NCBI GenBank assembly: GCA_021151535.1
Contig: JAGKXC010000108.1
Coordinates: 1-5,776, forward strand
DNA length: 5,776 nt
Origin: Sphingobacteriia bacterium
GTDB lineage: Bacteria > Bacteroidota > Bacteroidia > NS11-12g > UBA955
Direction: 5' to 3'
Both the position numbers and the translations under genes were made by a program. A model generated the notes under the pieces. That model saw only the letters and a list, made by a program, of their open reading frames with translations. It had not been told where the DNA came from and ran no database searches. Shown one piece after another: positions 1 to 5,776 of the stretch (the stretch's first letter is position 1; each line of letters begins with the position of its first letter).

Positions 1-1
1 G

Positions 2-73
<72 letters not shown>

Positions 74-83
74 ATATATTTCG

Positions 84-155
84 TAGCCCGTAGGGGAATC
101 GAACCCCTCTTTCATCCGTGAAAGGGACGTGTCCTAACCGATAGACGAACGGGCC
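84..155 (-). tRNA. tRNA-Glu (anticodon UUC)
   Basis: The reverse complement forms a full 72-nt cloverleaf: acceptor GGCCCGT/ACGGGCT (with a G1-U72 wobble), D stem GTCT/GGAC, anticodon stem CGTCC/GGATG around loop CTTTCAC, T arm AGGGG-TTCGATT-CCCCT and discriminator A. The anticodon TTC is at 122..120. The three bases after the discriminator read CGA, so CCA is not encoded and must be added by tRNA nucleotidyltransferase. It is the first gene of a Glu-fMet unit served by the promoter at 169-199. Confidence 0.95.
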
Positions 156-168
156 ATCTAAGGGGCTG

Positions 169-199
169 CAAAAATACAAATGAAACTTGAATTTCCAAA
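169..199 (-). promoter_or_regulatory. Bacteroidota-type promoter for the tRNA-Glu/tRNA-fMet unit
   Basis: On the minus strand TTTG (199..196) is followed after exactly 19 bp by TATTTTTG (176..169). This matches the known primary-sigma consensus of Bacteroidota, TTTG at -33 and TAnnTTTG at -7, with no mismatch. The -7 box ends 13 bp before the first base of tRNA-Glu, giving a short leader beginning GCAGCCCC. The promoter lies wholly in the gap between rsfS and the tRNAs, so tRNA expression need not depend on rsfS transcription. Confidence 0.8.
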
Positions 200-228
200 C
201 ATTTACTGAAAAAAACAGCAGAAAATGT
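199..228 (-). repeat. Imperfect inverted repeat at the 3' end of rsfS
   Basis: Arms ACATTTACTG (199-208) and CAGAAAATGT (219-228) are complementary at 9 of 10 positions and flank a 10-base spacer containing seven A (T on the transcribed minus strand). The repeat starts at the last base of the rsfS stop codon and its far end overlaps the -33 box of the tRNA promoter. A hairpin in the rsfS 3' end is possible, but the stem is AT-rich and the T run is in the loop instead of after the stem, so it is not a typical intrinsic terminator. It may also be chance in AT-rich DNA. Confidence 0.4.
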
Positions 229-605
229 TAGGCAATGTTTTCATACCATTTGATTCCGCCATCGCCCCAAAGCTCTTCTAGGCGGTAAAACCCGCGTTTT
301 TCCTCAGAAAATACGTGAACTACCACATTTACGTAATCCAACAATACCCATTCCGCTTCATCGTTACCTTCTCTGTGTCTTGGTCTTTCTCCAAGCGTTT
401 TTCTTACCTCTTCCTCCACACTATCCGCCAATGCGTCTACCTGTCTGGCAGAACCACCATGACATAAAACAAAGAAATCTGCCATAGCAGATCCGGTGCT
501 TCTCAAATCCATTGCACAAATATTGATTCCTTTTTTCTCTTGTAGACCTTTTACGATTACCTCTACCAATGCTTCAACTGGAGCTGCATGATTCTTTTTC
601 GCCAT
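228..605 (-). CDS. rsfS: Ribosome silencing factor RsfS (RsfA/YbeB/Iojap family)
   Basis: This 125-residue protein belongs to the RsfS family (formerly DUF143), which binds large-subunit protein uL14 and blocks joining of the 30S subunit, damping translation in starvation or stationary phase. Family landmarks are in order: ADFFVLCHGGSARQVDAL (residues 42-59, the usual D-[YF]-F-V-[IL]-C-x-G-x-S-x-R-Q-V pattern), WVLLDYVNVVVHVF (86-99) and RGFYRLEELW (104-113). Length is normal for the family and no domain is missing. The start is the ATG at 605..603 (MAKKNHAAP); the frame is open further upstream to a TTG at 635, but the extra ten residues look unlike the family. No Shine-Dalgarno sequence precedes it. 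It diverges from the biotin ligase gene with only 35 bp between the two starts. The function is a family assignment; the ribosome-silencing role is established for homologues. Confidence 0.93.
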   Translation of the reverse strand: MAKKNHAAPVEALVEVIVKGLQEKKGINICAMDLRSTGSAMADFFVLCHGGSARQVDALADSVEEEVRKTLGERPRHREGNDEAEWVLLDYVNVVVHVFSEEKRGFYRLEELWGDGGIKWYENIA

Positions 606-640
606 GAATACTTTTATTTTGCTACAAAGTAACAATCAAT

Positions 641-1465
641 TTGTCAGAAATTCAGTTTTATAAACAGTTAGAACACCTAAAGTTGTTTTTTGTGGAGGAA
701 TGTACTTCTACCCAAGAAGCAATTTTACAATCAATTACCGATGCATCTATTTGGGAAATGGGCCTTTCTCCCAACCAAGCCATCGCGCTGTTTACTGATT
801 TTCAATCTGCTGGTAAAGGGCAAAATAACAATCACTGGCAATCTAAAAAGGGTGAAAACATGATGGTTACAATGGCCATGCAGCTGGGCGCAGAGGTAAT
901 GACAGATTTGGTTGCGCTCAATAAATCCATTGCGGTTTCAATTTGTAGAGAGCTTCAAGAAGCCGTTGGTAATCATAGTTTTATTCGAATCAAGTGGCCC
1001 AATGATTTGTTTTATAATAACCTTAAAGTGGGCGGCTTGCTGATGCAAGTAGTGCAAGAGAAAGGTGCAAGAATTTTGGTTTTGGGTATCGGAATCAATG
1101 TGAACCAGGCTGAATTTGAACCTGAATTGTCAAAATATGCTGTTTCCTTGAAGCAAATTTTGGGAGAAAATTTATCAATGCACGCTTTACTTGAACGAAT
1201 TTTGAATCAACTAAGTGTAAGAAAATTATCGCTTATTACGTCGCATTCTGATTTTCATAGGCTGCTTTGGAACTTACATATTGAGGTGCCGTTGGAACTC
1301 AATGATAATTGGAAACTACAGTTACAACCGCATTTGGATGAAAACGGCCAATTAAAGGGAAAACTTTTTGGAGTGGATCAAATCGGCCGATTAATGGTGG
1401 AATTGCCCAATCAAGAAATTCACTTCTTTAATCACGGCGAAGCGAGAATTGCATTTGATAAATAG
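641..1465 (+). CDS. birA: Biotin--[acetyl-CoA carboxylase] ligase, mono-domain type
   Basis: This cytoplasmic enzyme makes biotinyl-5'-AMP from biotin and ATP and transfers biotin to the carrier lysine of acetyl-CoA carboxylase and related enzymes. The 274 residues show the family core: E19-E20-x-x-S-T-Q at the start of the catalytic domain, the biotinyl-AMP loop AGKGQNNNHW (57-66), KWPND (118-122) with the conserved lysine, K129-V-G-G, and GIGINVN (149-155), then a C-terminal domain of about 50 residues. No N-terminal helix-turn-helix is present, so it should not act as the biotin repressor. The loop lacks the third glycine of the usual GxGxxG (N63 instead). No ATG occurs before the catalytic motifs; TTG at 641 is the best start, with ATT at 650 an alternative. 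It diverges from rsfS. Enzyme assignment is strong; the exact start is uncertain. Confidence 0.92.
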   Translation: MSEIQFYKQLEHLKLFFVEECTSTQEAILQSITDASIWEMGLSPNQAIALFTDFQSAGKGQNNNHWQSKKGENMMVTMAMQLGAEVMTDLVALNKSIAVSICRELQEAVGNHSFIRIKWPNDLFYNNLKVGGLLMQVVQEKGARILVLGIGINVNQAEFEPELSKYAVSLKQILGENLSMHALLERILNQLSVRKLSLITSHSDFHRLLWNLHIEVPLELNDNWKLQLQPHLDENGQLKGKLFGVDQIGRLMVELPNQEIHFFNHGEARIAFDK

Positions 1466-1553
1466 GATTTTTCATCATTTTTTTAATAAATGCTATATTG
1501 AAGTAAACGAATGGATTATATTGCCGTCTTAAGTGTAATTTGATTCCATTTTT

Positions 1554-3248
1554 ATGAATCGTAAACAATTTTTTGAATCGCTAATCGCTAAGAATTCCTC
1601 ACAGATTTCGGGCGATGATGTGAATGCAAAACTTCAAACCAAAACTGTAGGTAGAAGAACCAGTACCGGAATTAATGAATACACCGGCACATTTGGTGAT
1701 GCCGAGTTGATGCATTTGCTTAGAAGATCATTATTTGGCGTTAAAGTTTCTGATTGGAAAAATTTCCAAGGAAAATCTTTGAAAACTGTAGTGGATAGTT
1801 TGTTATCGCCAACTGTTACCCAACCCAACCCACCTATCAATTATTATGGATCTGTGGTAAACGATCCCAATGTTCCATTGGGAAGCACTTGGGTAAATGC
1901 GCCATTGGATCCCAATGTTGAGCCCAATAGAAAAGGTGGAGTTAAAGCTTGGTTCTGGGGTTTAACAGCATTTCAGAATACGGATTTGCTGCAAAAAATG
2001 GTGATGTTTTGGCATAATCATTTTGCTATTCAATTCTTGGATATTCCCGATTCTAGGGCTTGTTATACCTATTTGAAAACGATTCACACCCATGCTTTGG
2101 GTGATTTAAAAACACTTACCAAAGCTGTAACTGTTGATCCTGCAATGTTGTTTTATTTGAATGGGCGATTGAATACAAAGGTTGCTCCTGATGAAAACTA
2201 TGCACGTGAATTACAGGAGTTGTTTACCGTAGGCAAAGGTCCAAATTCAAAATATACCGAGGATGATGTTAAACAAATTGCCAAAATTTTAACCGGTTGG
2301 AATATCAATCCATTAACCAACCCATTTTCTACTGCATTTGTGGCCTCTAATCATGATACCAAAGACAAAGTACTTTCTAGTTTTTACGGTGGCGTAACCA
2401 TCAAAGGAAGAACAGGGTTGACAGCTGGGGAATTGGAATTGGATGATTTACTAACTGCCATTTTTAACACAGATGAATCTGCTCAATTTATTTGTAGAAA
2501 ACTTTATCGATTCTTTGTTTACTACGAAATTGACAGTAATACTGAAACCAATGTTATTGCTCCATTGGCGAAGGTTTTCAAAGATTCTGGCTACGATATC
2601 AAAACTGTTTTACGCACTTTGTTAATGAGTGAACACTTCTTTGATTCATGGAACAGAGGTTGTATAATTAAGGATCCAATTACGCATCAGGCAGGTTTCT
2701 GCAGACAATTGGAAATTGCATTTCCGGCACCAACTAACTATTTGTTGCATTATCAGATGTTAGGTTTGGGTCAGGGCTATGGCCAAGTTACACAGATGAA
2801 CTATGGAGATCCACCAAACGTGGCTGGTTGGCCAGCTTGGTATCAAGAGCCATTGTATAGCCGTAGTTGGATAAACAGCGATACCCTTCCAAAGAGAAAT
2901 CAATTTACGGATTACTTGCTTTATATAGGTCATAAAATTGGCACTTTTACTTTGATGGCTGATCCTTGGATTGTAGTAAAACAGTTTAGTAATCCAGGTG
3001 TTGCAGATGATTTGATTAATGATACAATCACATTTATGTTACCAGAGCCTTTAACTAGCGCTCAAGTTGCAAGTATTAAAGCCATTTTGTTGCCTGGAGG
3101 AATTCCCGATTACAATTGGGCGGATGAATATCGCGCAGCAACAACACCTAGCGACCCCAATTATAATACGGCATATAGCAGTGTAACTTCAAAATTGAAG
3201 TATATGTTTAAGTTTATCATGAATTTAGCTGAATATCAGTTAAGCTAA
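1554..3248 (+). CDS. DUF1800 family protein, partner of the downstream DUF1501 protein
   Basis: The 564 residues carry the recognisable landmarks of DUF1800, a family without an established activity: HLLRRSLFG (54-62), FWHNHFAI (152-159), ENYARELQELFTVG (214-227), YTEDDVKQIAKILTGW (234-249), a His-Asp-Thr-Lys motif (267-270), KLYRFFVY (317-324) and PNVAGWPAW (421-429). Length is usual and no break is seen. The ATG at 1554 is the only start near an upstream in-frame stop at 1536. The N-terminus begins MNRKQFFESL, an Arg-Lys pair resembling a weak Tat motif, but no hydrophobic stretch follows, so there is no convincing signal peptide, lipobox or membrane segment. The DUF1501 gene follows after 10 bp, and the two families are known to occur side by side widely, so they probably act together. 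A role in something exported is inferred from the partner's targeting signals only. Confidence 0.9.
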   Translation: MNRKQFFESLIAKNSSQISGDDVNAKLQTKTVGRRTSTGINEYTGTFGDAELMHLLRRSLFGVKVSDWKNFQGKSLKTVVDSLLSPTVTQPNPPINYYGSVVNDPNVPLGSTWVNAPLDPNVEPNRKGGVKAWFWGLTAFQNTDLLQKMVMFWHNHFAIQFLDIPDSRACYTYLKTIHTHALGDLKTLTKAVTVDPAMLFYLNGRLNTKVAPDENYARELQELFTVGKGPNSKYTEDDVKQIAKILTGWNINPLTNPFSTAFVASNHDTKDKVLSSFYGGVTIKGRTGLTAGELELDDLLTAIFNTDESAQFICRKLYRFFVYYEIDSNTETNVIAPLAKVFKDSGYDIKTVLRTLLMSEHFFDSWNRGCIIKDPITHQAGFCRQLEIAFPAPTNYLLHYQMLGLGQGYGQVTQMNYGDPPNVAGWPAWYQEPLYSRSWINSDTLPKRNQFTDYLLYIGHKIGTFTLMADPWIVVKQFSNPGVADDLINDTITFMLPEPLTSAQVASIKAILLPGGIPDYNWADEYRAATTPSDPNYNTAYSSVTSKLKYMFKFIMNLAEYQLS

Positions 3249-3258
3249 TCGCCCTACT

Positions 3259-4848
3259 ATGAAAAGAAGAAGTTTTGTAAAAACAGCGGCGGCGGCAGGA
3301 ACGCTAATGCCATTTACCCTTTCAGGTATGGGGGTGAAAACTTATGAGGATTCTCCATTGCTGCAAGTGCTAGGAAGACGTGCATCTGCAAACGATAAGA
3401 TATTGGTAATTATTCAGTTACAAGGTGGAAATGATGGATTAAATATGCTTATCCCTGTAGATCAATATTCGAACCTAAGCAAAGCAAGGAACAATATTTT
3501 GCTTCCTGAGGCCAAAGTTTTATCATTGAATGGAAAAACAGGGGTTGGTTTGCACAACAAAATGACGGGTTTGCAGAATATGTATAATTCAGGGTTGGTG
3601 AATGCTATCCAAAGTGTAGGTTATCCTACTCCGAATTTTTCTCATTTTCGTTCATCTGATATTTGGATGAGTGGTTCCAATTCTGATGAAGTTCTGTCAA
3701 CAGGTTGGTTGGGCAGGTATCTGGACATGGTTTATCCCAATTTCCCGGATCAATATCCAAGTGCTAGTATGCCGGATCCATTGGCGATTCAAATTGGAAT
3801 GGTGGTTTCATTGCAAACCATGGGGCCGAGTGTAAATATGGGAATGGCGATTACCGATCCAAGTAATTTTTATGATTTATTGGATGGAAGTACGGGCCAA
3901 ACACCTGCTACTCCCTATGGCGATGAATTGGCATTCTTGCGTTTGGTAACCCAACAAACCAATGAATATGCCGGAGTGATAAAAACTGCTGCCTCAAAAG
4001 GAAGAAATCTGTCTACGAAGTATCCAACCACTGGAATGACAAGTCTTTCCGATCAGTTGAAAATCGTAGCCAAATTGATCAATGGCGGATTGAAAACCCC
4101 GATTTACATGGTTACTTTGGGTGGATTTGATACCCATAGTCAGCAAGTGGATAGCAGTGATTCAACGCTTGGTAACCATGCAACTTTGTTACAGCACTTG
4201 AGCGATTCAATTGCCGCGTTCCAAGATGATATAAAGTTGATGGGTGTGCAAGATCGGGTTGCAGGAATGACGTTTAGTGAGTTTGGAAGAAGGATTATGA
4301 GTAACGCGAGTACAGGAACAGATCACGGTGCAGCAGCGCCAATGTTTGTATTTGGTACCTCAGTTCAGCCGGGAATTATCGGTGCAAATCCTACTATTGC
4401 TAGTACGGTTACTGTTAACGATAATGTTCCAATGCAGTATGATTTTAGGCAAGTGTATGCATCTGTTTTGCAGGACTGGTTTGGTTTGAGTGATTCGGAA
4501 TTGAAAATTGCCATGGGCAATAAAGATTTCAATACCTTGCCAATCTTTAAAAATAACAAGGCAGAAATTGAAGATTACATTGATTTGGTAAGCAGAATTT
4601 CCTTGAAAAGAATATATCCAAATCCGGCTTATGGCGATGTGAAAATTGATTATTTTACAGAATCTGGCCGGGTGAAATTGGTATTATTTGATGCAAGGGG
4701 AACGCAAATTGAAACGATTGTAGATGAGTGGCATACGCATGGCGACTTTACGGCGGTATTGAATACCAATCACTTACAATCAGGAAACTATATTGTTCAG
4801 ATGGTTCAAGGCAACAAGAGGCTTTCGGAAGTTCTTTTGGTTCCATAA
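3259..4848 (+). CDS. DUF1501 protein with Tat-like signal and T9SS type A sorting domain
   Basis: The 529 residues have three parts. Residues 1-25 form a Tat-like signal: KRRSFVK, then an alanine-rich hydrophobic run, without a clear A-x-A cleavage site. Residues about 47-435 are DUF1501, related to the alkaline phosphatase/sulfatase superfamily: QGGNDGLN (55-62), NFSHFRSSDIW (126-136), GGFDTH (288-293), SEFGRR (340-345), GTDHGAA (353-359) and YDFRQVYASVL (394-404). The Asp and His in GGFDTH and TDHG may be metal ligands by analogy. Residues about 450-529 are a type A sorting domain: YPNPAYGDVKI (453-463), a beta-rich middle, LQSGNYIVQM (506-515) and a short KRLSEVLLVP end. It should cross the inner membrane and then be exported by the type IX system and anchored or released. 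It is the second gene of a tight pair with DUF1800. The substrate is unknown. No terminator is evident after the stop. Confidence 0.92.
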   Translation: MKRRSFVKTAAAAGTLMPFTLSGMGVKTYEDSPLLQVLGRRASANDKILVIIQLQGGNDGLNMLIPVDQYSNLSKARNNILLPEAKVLSLNGKTGVGLHNKMTGLQNMYNSGLVNAIQSVGYPTPNFSHFRSSDIWMSGSNSDEVLSTGWLGRYLDMVYPNFPDQYPSASMPDPLAIQIGMVVSLQTMGPSVNMGMAITDPSNFYDLLDGSTGQTPATPYGDELAFLRLVTQQTNEYAGVIKTAASKGRNLSTKYPTTGMTSLSDQLKIVAKLINGGLKTPIYMVTLGGFDTHSQQVDSSDSTLGNHATLLQHLSDSIAAFQDDIKLMGVQDRVAGMTFSEFGRRIMSNASTGTDHGAAAPMFVFGTSVQPGIIGANPTIASTVTVNDNVPMQYDFRQVYASVLQDWFGLSDSELKIAMGNKDFNTLPIFKNNKAEIEDYIDLVSRISLKRIYPNPAYGDVKIDYFTESGRVKLVLFDARGTQIETIVDEWHTHGDFTAVLNTNHLQSGNYIVQMVQGNKRLSEVLLVP

Positions 4849-4872
4849 ATTTGAATAAAAAAAATAATTGGG

Positions 4873-4904
4873 TTGTGTTTTTTTAAGAACAATCGGTATA
4901 TTTG
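4873..4904 (+). promoter_or_regulatory. Bacteroidota-type promoter for tRNA-Gln and probably prs
   Basis: TTG (4873-4875, in the context GTTGTG) is followed after 21 bp by TATATTTG (4897-4904), an exact TAnnTTTG -7 box. The box ends 11 bp before the first base of tRNA-Gln, and the leader begins GCAACCCC, almost the same as that of the tRNA-Glu promoter. The spacer contains a run of seven T. The -33 box is one base short of TTTG, but spacing and the -7 match make the call likely. The prs start lies only 60 bp beyond the tRNA with no second matching promoter seen. Confidence 0.78.
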
Positions 4905-4915
4905 CAACCCCAAAT

Positions 4916-4990
4916 TGCCCTATCGTCTAATTGGCAGGACAGCAGGTTTTGGTTCTGTATGTCTAGGTTCGAGTCCTAGTAGGGCAACCA
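4916..4990 (+). tRNA. tRNA-Gln (anticodon UUG), CCA encoded
   Basis: A full cloverleaf: acceptor TGCCCTA/TAGGGCA (seven pairs), D stem GTCT/GGAC, anticodon stem GCAGG/TCTGT around loop TTTTGGT, and T arm CTAGG-TTCGAGT-CCTAG. The anticodon TTG at 4949-4951 reads CAA and, by wobble, CAG. Discriminator A (4987) is followed by an encoded CCA (4988-4990), unlike tRNA-Glu in this window. It is read toward prs and probably shares its transcript, so 3' processing of the tRNA would release the prs mRNA. Confidence 0.96.
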
Positions 4991-5012
4991 CAAGAAGGTT
5001 TGATGATATCCT

Positions 5013-5026
5013 CACTGGTATCAGTG
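5013..5026 (+). other. Small hairpin between tRNA-Gln and prs
   Basis: CACTG (5013-5017) and CAGTG (5022-5026) are perfect complements around a GTAT loop, and the stem could extend by CT/AG pairs past a bulged G. No T run follows, so it is not a terminator. It could shield the 5' end of the prs mRNA after tRNA processing, or mean nothing: five pairs is short. Confidence 0.3.
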
Positions 5027-5037
5027 GAGAGAGACAG

Positions 5038-5051
5038 TAAAATCGATTTTA
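5038..5051. repeat. 14-bp perfect palindrome at the prs start codon
   Basis: TAAAATCGATTTTA is perfectly self-complementary and its last base is the A of the prs ATG. It could bind a dimeric regulator or form a weak structure over the start, but a palindrome of this composition can arise by chance in AT-rich leader DNA. No known operator is recognised. Confidence 0.35.
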
Positions 5052-5776
5052 TGACATCTTTAATACACCCAGTAAAAATTTTCGCAGGTTCTGCGTCTTC
5101 TGCTCTAACAACTAGCATTTGTGAGTATTATGGTTCTCCTAAAGGGGATATGATTGTTCAGCGTTTTAGCGACGGTGAATTTCAGCCAGTGTTCAATGAA
5201 AGCGTTAGAGGTTGTGATGTTTTCATCGTTCAGAGTACTTATCCTTCTACAGATAATTTATTTGAATTATTAATGGCGATCGACGCTGCCAAGCGTGCTA
5301 GTGCCAATTACATCACTGCGGTGTTGCCATATTATGGTTTCGCAAGACAGGATCGTAAAGATAAGCCTAGGGTTTCTATCGCCTCAAAATTGGTTGCAGA
5401 TTTGTTGAGCACTGCAGGTGCAAATCGTGTGATGACCATGGAGTTACACGCTCCACAAATTCAAGGTTTCTTTAATGTACCTGTAGATCACTTAGAAGCT
5501 TCAATCATCTTCGCCCCGTATATCAAAAATTTACCACAAGATAATTTGGTTTTGGCTGCTCCTGATGTTGGATCAAGTAACCGTATCAGAGAAGTTGCTA
5601 AAATCTTGAACTTGCCAATGGTAATTTGTGATAAGGAAAGAAAAAAGGCGAATGAAATTGCTAACATGACAGTTATCGGCGATGTTGATGGTAAGGATAT
5701 TGTTTTGATTGATGATATCATTGATACCGGCGGAACTTTGTGCAAAGCTGCTGCTATGCTAACTGAAAAAGGTGCA
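5051..5776 (+). CDS. prs: Ribose-phosphate pyrophosphokinase (PRPP synthase), 3' end outside window
   Basis: This cytoplasmic enzyme transfers pyrophosphate from ATP to ribose 5-phosphate, making PRPP for purine, pyrimidine, NAD, histidine and tryptophan synthesis. The first 242 residues are present, roughly three quarters of a usual length of about 310. Motifs in order: RFSDGE (38-43), flexible-loop RQDRKDKPR (99-107), LHAPQIQGFFNVPVDHL (132-148) with the conserved active-site His133, PDVGSSNR (171-178), DKERKKANEI (194-203) with catalytic-type Lys195 and Arg197, and the ribose-5-phosphate binding loop IDDIIDTGGTL (220-230). The start is the ATG at 5051, which gives the standard N-terminus MTSLIHPVKIFAGSAS; no Shine-Dalgarno sequence is close (a GGAGAGAG stretch lies about 17 bases away, too far to be typical). 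It follows tRNA-Gln by 60 bp. The reading frame is open to the window edge, with no sign of a break. Confidence 0.96.
   Translation, partial: MTSLIHPVKIFAGSASSALTTSICEYYGSPKGDMIVQRFSDGEFQPVFNESVRGCDVFIVQSTYPSTDNLFELLMAIDAAKRASANYITAVLPYYGFARQDRKDKPRVSIASKLVADLLSTAGANRVMTMELHAPQIQGFFNVPVDHLEASIIFAPYIKNLPQDNLVLAAPDVGSSNRIREVAKILNLPMVICDKERKKANEIANMTVIGDVDGKDIVLIDDIIDTGGTLCKAAAMLTEKGA

Noticed and set aside
606..635. Ten-codon N-terminal extension of rsfS starting at TTG (635)
   Set aside because: It uses a rare start, adds residues unlike the family, and an ATG at 605 gives the normal RsfS N-terminus and length.
611..640. Promoter boxes in the rsfS/birA divergent gap (TATTTTG on plus, TTACTTTG on minus)
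   Set aside because: Each deviates from the -7 consensus and neither has a -33 box at about 19-21 bp.
1466..1553. Promoter for the DUF1800-DUF1501 unit (TATATTG at 1494 and 1517, TAATTTG at 1536)
   Set aside because: Each lacks one base of TAnnTTTG and none has a TTG box at the right distance, so no promoter is called although one is likely somewhere here. The 88-bp gap holds no gene.
1634..1840. Minus-strand open frame inside the DUF1800 gene
   Set aside because: Antisense shadow of a well-supported gene with no recognisable protein features.
3286..3299. GCG codon repeat in the DUF1501 signal region as a phase-variable tract
   Set aside because: Only three GCG units and a GCA; a change in unit number would keep the frame, and such Ala runs are normal in signal peptides.
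4365..4559. Minus-strand open frame inside the DUF1501 gene
   Set aside because: Short antisense shadow over conserved DUF1501 coding sequence.
4857..4884. A8 ... T7 tract after the DUF1501 stop as an intrinsic terminator
   Set aside because: Only the A and T runs pair; there is no GC stem. The T run fits better as spacer of the tRNA-Gln promoter.
5488..5745. Minus-strand open frame of 85 codons inside prs
   Set aside because: Its hydrophobic look comes from the reverse reading of prs; the plus strand holds conserved PRPP synthase motifs throughout.

Overview
The window looks like chromosomal DNA of a member of the Bacteroidota. The support is: two promoters of the Bacteroidota type (TTTG or TTG, about 20 bp, then TAnnTTTG), a type IX secretion (T9SS) C-terminal sorting domain, no Shine-Dalgarno sequences before the starts, moderately AT-rich DNA, and the family flavour of the RsfS, biotin ligase and PRPP synthase proteins. 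Genus cannot be assigned from the sequence alone; an aquatic or soil lineage is a guess.

Left part (1-640, minus strand): a two-tRNA unit, tRNA-Glu(UUC) then initiator tRNA-fMet(CAU), sits behind a near-consensus promoter. That promoter lies just downstream of rsfS, the ribosome silencing factor, which is also on the minus strand. An imperfect inverted repeat starts at the last base of the rsfS stop codon and runs into the -33 box of the tRNA promoter.

Middle (641-4848, plus strand): a mono-domain biotin protein ligase (birA type) diverges from rsfS and appears to start at TTG. It is followed by a two-gene unit, a DUF1800 protein and a DUF1501 protein separated by 10 bp. This pair recurs in many bacteria and has no established function. 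The DUF1501 protein carries a twin-arginine (Tat) style N-terminus and a C-terminal T9SS type A sorting domain, so it is probably a surface or secreted protein. Its DUF1800 partner shows no convincing signal of its own. This pair is the least understood and most interesting part of the window.

Right part (4849-5776, plus strand): a strong-looking promoter, tRNA-Gln(UUG) with encoded CCA, then prs (PRPP synthase), which runs off the window end after 242 codons. The tRNA and prs are probably co-transcribed.

The flanks are thus translation and nucleotide housekeeping (three tRNAs, rsfS, birA, prs), with the uncharacterised export-linked pair between them. I saw no mobile elements, CRISPR arrays, phage genes or frameshifted genes.
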